DNA from: Glycomyces fuscus | Lineage (GTDB): Bacteria > Actinomycetota > Actinomycetes > Streptosporangiales > Streptosporangiaceae | DNA length: 64,000 nucleotides | Reading direction: 5' to 3' | Assembly: GCA_002529455.1 (NCBI GenBank) | Contig: NYMS01000048.1 | Location: 186,001 to 250,000, forward strand | Shown: one piece after another, positions 33,061 to 42,400 of the stretch | How positions within the stretch are numbered: position 1 is the first letter of the stretch | How the letters are laid out: each line of letters opens with the position of its first letter | The notes under the pieces: generated by a model | The model's database searches: none | What the model saw: the letters and a program-made list of their open reading frames with translations, nothing else | What the model was told of the DNA's origin: nothing | Position numbers and translations under genes: made by a program

Positions 33061-36000
33061 GTGGCCAAGCAACCGCGCAGCGACCTCAGGTGGGACCTCC
33101 TCGACAGGGAGGAGGACCCGGTCCCGTGGTCCCCCTATGACGCCCGTTCGCTGAAGTCGTTCTACGAGGGGCTGTCGAAGGCCGCCGAACAGGCCGCCAC
33201 CGACCTCCGCAGACTCGACAAGGGCCAGTTGGGCGAGGGCAGCACCGTCGACGCCCTCAAGGAGCTCATCGAGGAGCTGCCCAAGTACCTCGACAAGGCC
33301 CACACCGCCTACGAGAAGGGCTACAAGGCCCTCGACACCTGGACGGGCGCCCTGGAGACGGCCCGGGAGCAGAGCCGGACCATCGCCTACGAGGCGGGGC
33401 AGGCCTACACCGCCCTGGAGGACCCGGAGGCGTGGAAGGAGGAGGTGGACGGGGACGACCCCGTCCGCGACGCGTACCTCACACGCCTCCAGCGCGTGCT
33501 CGGCGACATGGACGAGGCCGCGCGGACCTGCAAGAACGCGCTGGAGGAGGCCAAGCAGGGCGACCCGAACAAGCTGTGGGGATGGCTGGACGCGATCGTC
33601 ACGTGGGTCGAGGAGAACCCCCTCATCTACGCGGCGATCCTCGTGGTCGGCGGTATCGCCGCCATCTTCATCCCCGGACTGGGCATCGCCCTGGCCCTCG
33701 CCGCGCTCTCGATCAGCGCGGCCACCCTCCACCGGGAGGGCAGGCTCGGCTTCAACATGGAGACGGTCGCCACCCTCGGCCTGGACCTGATCTCCCTGGT
33801 CCCCGGCGGGGTGATCCTGCGCGGCGGCCGCGCGGTGACGCGCGGGCTGAGCGCCGGCGCCTCGCGCCTTCCCGGGAGCATCACCTCCGGGGTGCGCGGC
33901 GCCTCCTCCGCGGTGCGGGGCGCCACCAGCGGGGTGCGGGGCGCGGTGGGCGGCAACCGCGCCGTCCAGACCGTCACGTCGAGGGTGAGCCGCGTCAGCC
34001 GGGACCACCCGGTCATCTCCACGACCATCACCACCGGAGCCCGGGACACCGCCGTCGGCATGGGTTCCTCGATCGCGGTCCAGATGGCCGCCGGAACCTC
34101 CTGGGAGGACATCAACCCCGGGTACGAGCTGGCCAGCGCCGCGGCGACCAACGTGCCCGGCGCCGCCGTCGGCGCGGCCCGCAGCAACGGGTCGCTGCCG
34201 TCCTTCCTGGGCGGCTCCGACGGGTCGGGCGGGGGACCCGCCCCCACCGCGGGGGCCGACCCCTCGCCCGCGGTCGGCGACGGCACGTCCCCGGACCCGG
34301 CCGTCACTCCGGGCACGGATGGTGCTCCAGCCACTCCCGGCACGGGCGGCGCTCCCACCGCTCCGGACACAGACAGTGCTCCCGCCGCTCCCGTTTCGGG
34401 CGCTCCCGCCACTCCTGATTCGGGCGCTCCTGCCACTCCTGACGCTCCCGCCACCACCGACGCGGCCACCACTCCGGGTACTCCCGACACGGGTAGTACT
34501 CCCGCCGCTTCCGACACGGGCGTCACCCCCGGGGCCCCCGGTCCCTCCTCCCCCTCCGGGAGCGGAACGGACGGTTCCCCGCAGGGCGGGCCGGCCCCCT
34601 CCGGTACCGCTGGAGGATCCGGAATCCCGGACGCGCCGGCGTTCTCCGGCGAGGCCGCCCCGCCCAGCAGCGCCGCCGACACCTCCACCGGGGGCGTCTC
34701 CCCGCCCGGCCGCCCCTCCGCGGACGCGGGCGACGTCCAGGCGGACGCCGCCCGCGTCGGCGGAGAGCCCGGCCCCTCCGGTGCCGCGGACACGGCGGAC
34801 GGCGGTCCCGGCCCCGACGGCCAGCGCTTCGAGGGCGGGTACGGGGGCTCCGCGGGCGGGGCCAACGTCCCGGGAGAGGGCGTGCGCCTGCCCTCCCAGC
34901 GCCCGGGCCAGATCGGCGAGCCGGCGGTCGACGGCCGTGCCCCTCACCGGAGCGACACCGACACCGCGGCGGGGCCCGGCGGGGAGCCCTCCGCCGCCCC
35001 GGGCCGGACGGGCGCGGACGACGCGTCCGCGCCACCGCGGGCCGACGGAGCCCCGGCGCATCCGGACGGCGGCGTGCCCGCGGACACGCACGACGGCACG
35101 GGAGCGGGGGACGGCCGGACCGTCGCCTCGGGCGACTTCGGCGAGTACCGCACCAGCCGGGGGCCGGACGGGGAGGCGAACGTCTCCTACCGCTACCCGG
35201 CCGACGGCGGCGACTACACCGTGAACGTGTCCCGCGACGGCGTGGACGTCGGCGACACCTCCGTGCGGCGCACCGAGGACGGCTTCCAGGTGACCAGGCC
35301 GGACGGCTCGTCGGTCACCGCCTCGCGCGGCGGGGACGACGGCCCGGCAGGTATCACCCTGACCGGCCCGGACGGCGCGCCCGGGGCCTCCTACCGTGAC
35401 GGGGAGGTGCGCGTCCCCACCGGCGACGGGGACGCCACCGTGTCCCGGGACGCCGACGGTTCCACCATCCGGGCCGGCGGCGACCTCACCGTCCGGCAGC
35501 CCCGCGACGGCGGCGACGTCCGGATCACCCGGGACGGAGACGGACCCGTGGACCTGCGCTTCGACGGCCGGGGCCCGGAGGTCTCCAGGCCCGCGCACGA
35601 CGGCTCCTCGACCGTGCCGCGCACCCGGGTGACCGACCCCGCCACCGGAAGGAGCGTGGAGATCGGCACCGACGGCTACCGGCTCGACAGCGGGGACGGG
35701 ACCTCGCAGAGCTACGACCGCGGGACCGACAGCGCCACCGTGGAGTCCGGCGACACCCGCATCCGGGCCGACCAGCACCAGGTCAGGGTGTCCGACGACG
35801 CGCGCGGGGTCGACCTGTGGCAGAGCCGTGGCGGTGCGGGCACCGCCACGGGCGCCAACTCCGGCGCGGTCGTCCGGTCCGACGGCAGCGCCGAGATCAG
35901 GACGAACAACCCCTCGCTGACCCCGCGCGCCGTCCAGGACGCGAACGGCGGCGTCACCGTCGGGGACACCCGTACCGCGCCGGGCCGGGTCCGCACCGAG

Positions 36001-37854
36001 GACGGCGCCGTCGTCGGAATCACCGACCGGGACGGCCGGACCGTCGTCGAGGTGCGCGGAACCGACGGGGCCACGCGCTCCTACGACACCGACGGCAGGC
36101 CCCACGGCTCCTACCCGCCGCTGCGCACCGACCCCGCGACGGGTCAGCCCCGCGTGCTCACGGGCGGCACCAGGGTGACCCTCGTCCCGGGGGCGGACCC
36201 CGCGCTGCGGGTGGACACCCCCCAGGGCTGGACCGTGACCACCTCGCGCGACGGCGAGGTCTGCGTGAGTACACCCCCGGACGCCCGGGGGGACCGGCTC
36301 CAGACCACCCGCAACCCCGACGGCTCCACCGGGATGAGGTCCGGCGACCACTGGGTCGGGTCCGGCCCCGAGGCCCCGGGCGGCCCCGGACGCGTGGTGG
36401 CGGGCGGCCCCGACGGGGTCCACGCCCGCAGCTCCGACGACGGCGCCTACGTCGCCGACGGCGCGACCCGCACGGACGCCCGCCCCGGCGCCTCCACCGG
36501 CCTGGGTACGGGGGAGACCACGCGCACGGCGCCCCCGTACGGACCGGTGGCCGGGCACACGGGCACCGAAGGCCGTGTGACCACCGACGACGGGGTCACC
36601 GTCCGCACGCGGACGGACGAGATCCGGGTGGACGTGCCCCGCGACGCGGACCGCACCGTCCGCGACGGCGACCGCGTCATCGGGGTCGGCCCCCGCGGCA
36701 CCCACGTGCGCGGTCCCTCCCCCGACGACCCGGGCAACCCGCCGTTGCGCACGGGGGAGACCGCGGGGGACGCCGGCAGGGTCCCGCCGCGCTGGAGCGT
36801 GTCCGCCGACCCCGACGGCGGCATGACCGGCCACACCCACCCCGAACACGGCGTCAGCGTACGTCCCGAGCCGGGCCGCGTCCCGAACCCGTTCCGCGGT
36901 TCCGACGAGGTCGACTTCCGCTCGGGGGAGGTCGGGGGCACCCAGACGCGCTCGGGCCGGACCACGGTCGACGACGGCAACGGCAGCACGATCCAGGAGG
37001 GCCGGGGCGGCGTCCGGGTGGACGGCGGCCGGGACCGCCCCGACCTGCGCATCACCGACGACCACGTCCGGGTCACCACCCCCGAGGGGGCGCAGCACCG
37101 GGTGGACATCCCCGGAGCGCGCACCGACGGCGGCACCGGCACGCCCCGTACCGATACCGGCGGAGTCCCCGCGCACACCGACGACGGCGCCGGCGTTCCC
37201 GGCGACCGGCGGGACGGCGACCCCTCCGCCTCCGACGGCGAGGGGACCCCCGCCCCGCGGCGGGACGGCGACTCCCCGGACCAGGGCCGCCCCCCGGTGC
37301 GGCCGAGTCTCAACAGCTTCGGCGCGATGCTGGACGAGATGCGGCTCACGCTGACCAAGAACTTCTTCAACGTCCTCGGCGGCCTGGGCGTGGAGATCGC
37401 GTGGCAGGAGTTCGCGGACGGCGACTTCACGGGGACCGACATCGTCCAGGCCGTCGTGCAGATGGGCACCGCCGTTCCCAAGGGGCTGGCCGAGGGCCAG
37501 ATCTCCGGGACCACCGCGCTACCCACGGACGGTGTGAGGTCGCACCTGTCGGCCTTCCCGCTGGAGATGGGCCACCAGGCGGTCCGCAACGACCTCCGCG
37601 ACCTCGTCACGGAGGAGTACCTCGACGAGGAGGTCGCCCTCACCGCCGAGAGGAACGCCATCGGGAGGCAGGTCGCCTTCCTCGAGGGGGAGCTGATCCC
37701 GGAGCTGGAGAAGGAGATCGAGGCCGCCCGGGCGGACGGGAACCGCCCGGAGGACCTGCGGAGGCTGGAGGCGGTCCTGGAGGCGGCCGAGGCCCAGAAG
37801 GCGGGCCTGGAGAAGAAGGACGCCGAGCTCGACGAGAGGATGAACATCCTCTAG
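33061..37854 (+). CDS. Giant 1,597-residue multi-domain protein of the T7SS-like locus (candidate substrate/effector or surface protein)
   Basis: The gene begins at a GTG (33061), and the following helical sequence is well formed. Residues ~20-180 form a charged helical bundle, like the WXG/LXG heads of T7SS substrates. Residues ~187-225 are a strongly hydrophobic hairpin (ENPLIYAAILVVGGIAAIF onward), and ~225-380 an Ala/Gly/Arg-rich helical region. Residues ~381-690 are a Pro/Gly/Ser/Thr/Ala linker with TPDSGAPA-like repeats. Residues ~690-1340 are a long set of irregular beta-strand repeats rich in DG, SRDGD and TRPDG turns. Residues ~1416-1597 are helical, ending in a charged coiled coil. 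There are almost no cysteines. No catalytic motif was recognised. It heads a codirectional cluster containing WXG100-like proteins and the EccC-type ATPase. Confidence 0.8.
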   Translation: MAKQPRSDLRWDLLDREEDPVPWSPYDARSLKSFYEGLSKAAEQAATDLRRLDKGQLGEGSTVDALKELIEELPKYLDKAHTAYEKGYKALDTWTGALETAREQSRTIAYEAGQAYTALEDPEAWKEEVDGDDPVRDAYLTRLQRVLGDMDEAARTCKNALEEAKQGDPNKLWGWLDAIVTWVEENPLIYAAILVVGGIAAIFIPGLGIALALAALSISAATLHREGRLGFNMETVATLGLDLISLVPGGVILRGGRAVTRGLSAGASRLPGSITSGVRGASSAVRGATSGVRGAVGGNRAVQTVTSRVSRVSRDHPVISTTITTGARDTAVGMGSSIAVQMAAGTSWEDINPGYELASAAATNVPGAAVGAARSNGSLPSFLGGSDGSGGGPAPTAGADPSPAVGDGTSPDPAVTPGTDGAPATPGTGGAPTAPDTDSAPAAPVSGAPATPDSGAPATPDAPATTDAATTPGTPDTGSTPAASDTGVTPGAPGPSSPSGSGTDGSPQGGPAPSGTAGGSGIPDAPAFSGEAAPPSSAADTSTGGVSPPGRPSADAGDVQADAARVGGEPGPSGAADTADGGPGPDGQRFEGGYGGSAGGANVPGEGVRLPSQRPGQIGEPAVDGRAPHRSDTDTAAGPGGEPSAAPGRTGADDASAPPRADGAPAHPDGGVPADTHDGTGAGDGRTVASGDFGEYRTSRGPDGEANVSYRYPADGGDYTVNVSRDGVDVGDTSVRRTEDGFQVTRPDGSSVTASRGGDDGPAGITLTGPDGAPGASYRDGEVRVPTGDGDATVSRDADGSTIRAGGDLTVRQPRDGGDVRITRDGDGPVDLRFDGRGPEVSRPAHDGSSTVPRTRVTDPATGRSVEIGTDGYRLDSGDGTSQSYDRGTDSATVESGDTRIRADQHQVRVSDDARGVDLWQSRGGAGTATGANSGAVVRSDGSAEIRTNNPSLTPRAVQDANGGVTVGDTRTAPGRVRTEDGAVVGITDRDGRTVVEVRGTDGATRSYDTDGRPHGSYPPLRTDPATGQPRVLTGGTRVTLVPGADPALRVDTPQGWTVTTSRDGEVCVSTPPDARGDRLQTTRNPDGSTGMRSGDHWVGSGPEAPGGPGRVVAGGPDGVHARSSDDGAYVADGATRTDARPGASTGLGTGETTRTAPPYGPVAGHTGTEGRVTTDDGVTVRTRTDEIRVDVPRDADRTVRDGDRVIGVGPRGTHVRGPSPDDPGNPPLRTGETAGDAGRVPPRWSVSADPDGGMTGHTHPEHGVSVRPEPGRVPNPFRGSDEVDFRSGEVGGTQTRSGRTTVDDGNGSTIQEGRGGVRVDGGRDRPDLRITDDHVRVTTPEGAQHRVDIPGARTDGGTGTPRTDTGGVPAHTDDGAGVPGDRRDGDPSASDGEGTPAPRRDGDSPDQGRPPVRPSLNSFGAMLDEMRLTLTKNFFNVLGGLGVEIAWQEFADGDFTGTDIVQAVVQMGTAVPKGLAEGQISGTTALPTDGVRSHLSAFPLEMGHQAVRNDLRDLVTEEYLDEEVALTAERNAIGRQVAFLEGELIPELEKEIEAARADGNRPEDLRRLEAVLEAAEAQKAGLEKKDAELDERMNIL

Positions 37855-37925
37855 GGCGTGCGCCGGCCGGACACGCCACGGGCCCCGGACGGCGGCCCGC
37901 ACACACCGAGGAGGGGGAGTTACGC

Positions 37926-38252
37926 ATGGCCCGTGTCGTGAGGATCGACATCGACGCCCTGGAGGAGATGGAGCGCTCCCTGGGGCGCATCCAGAACGCC
38001 TTCGCGGGCGAGAACGTCGAGAGCCCCGAGGACAAGGCCGAGGACATCGGCCCCGGCGACCTCGTGGACGAGGCCAAGGACTACGGCAAGGACTGCAAGA
38101 AGAACTACGAGCGCCAGGCCGAGGACCTGGGCGCCCTGCTCCAGGCGATCACCCCGGTCATCGACAGCTTCAGGGAGGCCGACGAGGAGCTGGGCGGGAG
38201 CCTGACCAAGGGGGACAAGCCCGCTCCCCCGCCCGACCAGGCCGCCGTCTGA
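37926..38252 (+). CDS. Small helical WXG100-like protein
   Basis: 108 residues, all-helical by pattern, with no signal peptide and a Pro-rich C-terminal tail (GDKPAPPPDQAAV). Size, position next to an EccC-type ATPase and the helix-turn-helix outline suit an ESX/WXG100-like secretion partner or chaperone, but the central WxG is not present; a DYGKDCKKNYERQAEDLG segment lies in its place. ATG at 37926 follows GGAGGGGGAG. It lies 71 bases after the giant gene, probably in one operon. Confidence 0.7.
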   Translation: MARVVRIDIDALEEMERSLGRIQNAFAGENVESPEDKAEDIGPGDLVDEAKDYGKDCKKNYERQAEDLGALLQAITPVIDSFREADEELGGSLTKGDKPAPPPDQAAV

Positions 38253-38282
38253 CGCCCCGTCCGCAGGAGGAGAGGCACCGCC

Positions 38283-38930
38283 ATGCCCTACCAGTTCGAA
38301 GAGGACGTCCCGCAGGTCGACATCCTGTTCGACATCTGCGTCCCCGAGACGTGGACGCAGTACGACCTCAGCGGGGACGCCCTCGCCCGGCTGCGCGCCC
38401 AGGCCGTCCAGATGCACGGGAACCGGCCCGAGGAGCTGAGCGCGCTCAACGACCTGTTCTCCGACATCGCCCAGGTGACCAGCGACGTGACGGGAGCGGG
38501 CCTGCTGGCGGCGGCCGGGGCCTTCGAGGAGTACGATGACGGCTTCTTCATGGCGACCGTCTGCGTCTTCGCCTTCCCCGCGGGGAAGGGGCAGCACACC
38601 ATGGACCCGATCCGGATGATCGAGCACGTCTACCCGGACACCGCCACCGTGCGGGAGGGCACCTGGCTGCGCAAGGACGTGATCGACCTGCCCGAGTCCG
38701 GAGCGGGGACGTGCGGCCGGATCTTCGGCATCGCCGACCACGACCTGGAGGACGCCGTCGTGCGGTCGGTGGTCATGCACACCGCCTTCGAGCTCCCCGG
38801 TCTCGGCAAGCGCGTCATGGTCAGCTGTACCAGCCCCAACTCCCAGCAGGTCGAGGACGTCCTGGACCTCTTCGACGCCATCACCGGCAGCGCGCGGTTC
38901 CGGCTCCACGAGGTCGAGCGGACCGCCTGA
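38283..38930 (+). CDS. Hypothetical protein of the T7SS-like locus
   Basis: 215 residues, acidic, without signal peptide or membrane helix. The predicted alpha/beta fold has a strand (VDILFDICVPETW), helices (DALARLRAQAVQM, ELSALNDLFSDIA), then strands such as FFMATVCVFAFPAG and KRVMVSCTSPNSQQ. No family recognised. A cytosolic chaperone or substrate-handling role, analogous to EspG-like proteins, is only an inference from its place between two WXG100-like genes. ATG 38283 follows AGGAGGAGAGG and starts 30 bases after the preceding stop. Confidence 0.75.
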   Translation: MPYQFEEDVPQVDILFDICVPETWTQYDLSGDALARLRAQAVQMHGNRPEELSALNDLFSDIAQVTSDVTGAGLLAAAGAFEEYDDGFFMATVCVFAFPAGKGQHTMDPIRMIEHVYPDTATVREGTWLRKDVIDLPESGAGTCGRIFGIADHDLEDAVVRSVVMHTAFELPGLGKRVMVSCTSPNSQQVEDVLDLFDAITGSARFRLHEVERTA

Positions 38931-39083
38931 CCCGGTGCCGCCGGCGGACGGGGCGAACCACCACGCCGGCGGACGTATCCACCACAATGGTGCTCGCGGA
39001 GCGCGGCCCCGGCCCCCGACCCGGTCGCGCCGGTCGGGCACGAGCGACCCGAACCCACCCCTTCGGACCAGCAGGAGGCACAC

Positions 39084-39380
39084 ATGCCCGTGTACAACGT
39101 CGACAGCGACAAGACCGAGGAGACCTCGTCCTCCCTCATCCAGGAGTTCAACGAGTTCACCGAGCGGCTGGAGGGCATCAAGAGCAAGGTCGACGGCCTC
39201 ATCTCGGACGGCTACAGCACCCCCGCCGCCGAGAAGCACTTCCGCCCGTTCTTCGAGGAGTTCAACACCGGCTTCGAGGGCGTGAACAAGGGCCTTGAGG
39301 GCATCGGCAAGTACATCAAGACCGTCGGCGAGACCTTCAGCGAGACCGACGACAAGCTCGGTGAGGGCCTCAAGGGCTGA
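39084..39380 (+). CDS. WXG100-family (EsxA/B-like) protein with degenerate WXG
   Basis: 98 residues, the standard WXG100 length. Two long amphipathic helices are joined near residue 45 by DGYSTPAAEKHF, where Tyr-Ser-Thr replaces Trp-x-Gly; the following Phe-rich helix start (FRPFFEEFNTGFEGV) fits the family. Such proteins are secreted as dimers through EccC/EssC-driven T7SS pores. ATG at 39084 follows AGGAGGCACAC. It lies 105 bases before the ATPase gene, with a stable hairpin between, which could give higher expression of this small protein. Confidence 0.85.
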   Translation: MPVYNVDSDKTEETSSSLIQEFNEFTERLEGIKSKVDGLISDGYSTPAAEKHFRPFFEEFNTGFEGVNKGLEGIGKYIKTVGETFSETDDKLGEGLKG

Positions 39381-39393
39381 TCCCCGCCGCGGA

Positions 39394-39423
39394 GCCCCCG
39401 CACCGCGCGGAAAACGCGGGGGC
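39394..39423 (+). terminator. Intercistronic hairpin between WXG100 gene and eccC
   Basis: GCCCCCGC (39394-39401) pairs with GCGGGGGC (39416-39423), 14-base loop containing aaaa. It may be an attenuator or mRNA-stabilising stem, leaving eccC at lower level. Confidence 0.5.
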
Positions 39424-39485
39424 GGCCCGCCCGCGCCGCCCCCGTCCCCTCCGACCTGACGACGAACCCGGAAGCGGTCCCCACC

Positions 39486-42400
39486 GTGCGCCTCCTCTTC
39501 ACAGCGACCCCAGCCACCGGTCCGGCAGCGGACGGACCGGGCGGCAGCGGCCCCGTGGCGTCCTCGGCCCTGCGCCTGGACGTCCTCGTCGACGCCGACC
39601 CCAGCGCCACGGTGCGTCAGCTCTCCGAGGTCGTCGACCCGATGGTGCGCACCCTGCCCCGCGCTCCGGGCCAGGACGTGCCGCTGTACCTGGGCGACCA
39701 GCCCGTGGACCCGTCCGCCTCCCTGGCCGACGCGGGGCTCCTCGACGGCTCGCTCGTCGGCGTGGGCGGCCCCGCCCCGGTCAAGGGCGAGCCGCCCGGC
39801 GTGGTGGAGGTCCGCGTGGTCTCGGGCCCCGACGCCGGGCGCGTGGTCCGCCTCGACCCCGGCGACTACGTCATCGGGGACGACGAGGCCGCCGTGCTCG
39901 TCGTGGACTCCGACGGCTACTGGGCGCGGATCAGGGTCGCGCCGGAGGGGACCGTCACCGTCCTGGGCACGAGCGGCGGCCCGGGCTGCTCCCTGGAGGG
40001 CGACGAGGTCGGCCCCGACACCGTCTGGCCGCAGGGCGAGCAGCTCACCCTGGGCGGCACCCTCTTCGAGGTGTGGCCCAACCACCGCCCCGACGCCTCC
40101 GTGGTGCCCTCCGAGGACGGCACCGGACTCGACTACAACCGGCCGCCCCGCCTGCACCCGGCGCCCACCAAGACCAGGTTCAAGCTGCCCACCCCTCCCG
40201 AGCCGCCGGACAAGCCCGTCGCCCAGCTGATCATGATGATCCTCATCCCGATCACCATGGCGGTCGGCAGCGCGCTCATCATGGGCCGTCCCCAGTACCT
40301 GCTCATCGGTCTGCTCGCCCCCGTCTCGGTGCTGTTCATGCAGCTCATGCAGCGGCGCACCACCAAGGCCCGCTACGACAAGCAGCTCGCCGAGTACGAG
40401 GAGAAGAAGGAGCGCGTCACCCGCGACGCCCGCGACGCCCTCGTCGCCGAACAGCGCAAGCTCCGCGACACCTGCCCCGACCCCGCCGCCGTGCTGCTGC
40501 TGGCCACCGGTCCGCGCGCGCGGCTGTGGGAGCGCCGCCAGATCGACGAGGACTTCACCCAGTTGCGCGTGGGCACCGGCAGCATCCCCTCCCAGGTCGT
40601 CCTGAGCGACCCCACCAAGGACGAGCACCGCCGCGAGGTCACCTGGGACATGCGCGACGTCCCGGTGAGCGTGTCGGTCAAGGACAACGGGGTCGTGGGC
40701 GTGGCCGGGCGCGGCGAGGGCGCGGAGGCCCTGGAGCGCTGGCTGGTCGCCCAGCTCGCCGCCCTGCACAGCCCCGCCGAGCTGCACCTGTACCTGCTGT
40801 CCATGGAGGGCGACCACAACCGCTGGCGCTGGACCCGCTACCTGCCCCACCTGCGCGGCGACCGCCCCCAGCTCTCGCTCGGCCGCATCGGCATCGACGC
40901 CACCACCTGCGCCCGCCGCGTCTCGGAACTGCTCACGCTCCTGGAGTCCCGCCAGCAGGCCCGCCGCGACCTGGCCGACCAGCCCGCGATCGTGGTGGTG
41001 CTCGACGGCGCGCGGCGCATCCGCTCGCTGCCCGGCGTGGTCCAGCTGCTGCGCGAGGGCCCGGAGGCGGGCATCTACGTCCTGTGCCTGGACGCCGAGG
41101 AGCGCCTGCTCCCCGAGGAGTGCCAGGCGGTGGTCAGCTCCACCCCGCACGGTATGCGCCTGCGCCGCACCTCCTTCGACAACGTCGAGGACGTGCGCGC
41201 CGACGTCCCCTCCGCGGCCTGGGCCGACCGGTTGGGCCGCGCCCTGGCGCCCATGCGTGACAGCAGCGTGGGCGAGGGCGGCGGCTCGCTCCCGCGCAGC
41301 GCCCGCCTGCTCGACGTCATCGGACTGGAGCCGCCCAGCGGCGAGGCCATCGCCGCCCACTGGGCCTCCGGGGGGCGCAGCACGGTCGCCACGCTGGGCC
41401 TGGGCCTGGACGGGGCGTTCTCGGTGGACGTGCGCCGGGACGGCCCGCACGCCCTCATCGCCGGTACCACCGGCTCCGGCAAGTCCGAGCTGCTCCAGAC
41501 ACTCGTGGCCTCCCTGGCGGCGGTCAACCGGCCCGAGTCCATGTCGTTCGTTCTGGTCGACTACAAGGGCGGCAGCGCGTTCAAGGACTGCGTGGACCTG
41601 CCGCACACCGTCGGCATGGTCACCGACCTGGACACCCACCTGGTGAGCCGGGCCCTGGTGTCGCTGGGCGCCGAGCTGCACCGCCGCGAGCACATCCTCG
41701 CCAAGGCCGGGGCCAAGGACATCGAGGACTACCTGGAACTGCTGGACCGCGACCCGCGCATGCCGCAGATGCCCCGCCTGATGCTGGTCATCGACGAGTT
41801 CGCGTCCATGGCCCGCGAGCTGCCCGACTTCGTCAAGGGCCTGGTCAACATCGCCCAGCGGGGGCGCTCCCTGGGCATCCACCTGGTGCTGGCCACCCAG
41901 CGCCCCGGCGGCGTGGTCACCAACGACATCCGCGCCAACACCAACCTGCGCATCGCCCTGCGGATGACCGACGAGGCCGAGAGCCGCGACGTCATCGACG
42001 CCCCCGACTCCGCGCACATCGGCATCGACACCCCCGGACGCGCCTACGCCAGCCTGGGACACGCCTCCCTGCTGCCCTTCCAGTCCGGCCGGGTGGGCGG
42101 GCGCCGGGTCGTGGCCGCCGCCAACGCCTCCGACCCGGTCGCGCACGCCGTGAAGTGGTCGGACCTGGCCCTGCCCGCGCCCTCGTCGGCCCAGGGCTCC
42201 ACCGAGACCGGCGACGTGGAGGTCACCGACCTGACCGTCCTGGTCGCGGCGGTCAAGGAGGCCACCGAGCGCTCGGGCGCCCGCCGCCAGCCCAGCCCGT
42301 GGCTGCCCGCGCTGCCCACCGCGCTCACCCTGTCCGAGCTTCTCGGGGGCCGCTCCCCGCAGCCCGCGCACGGCAGGATCCAGCCCGCCCCGGTGGGACT

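Noticed and set aside
34200..35130. Possible CRISPR or minisatellite in the giant gene
   Set aside because: The repeats are codon-level Pro/Ala/Thr/Ser/Gly low complexity within a reading frame, with irregular spacing and no spacer structure.
32662..37176. 1,500-codon minus-strand frame opposite the giant gene
   Set aside because: Composition is Gly/Val/Ala/Asp shadow and it has no ribosome site. The + strand frame has clear helical and coiled-coil domains and a downstream operon.
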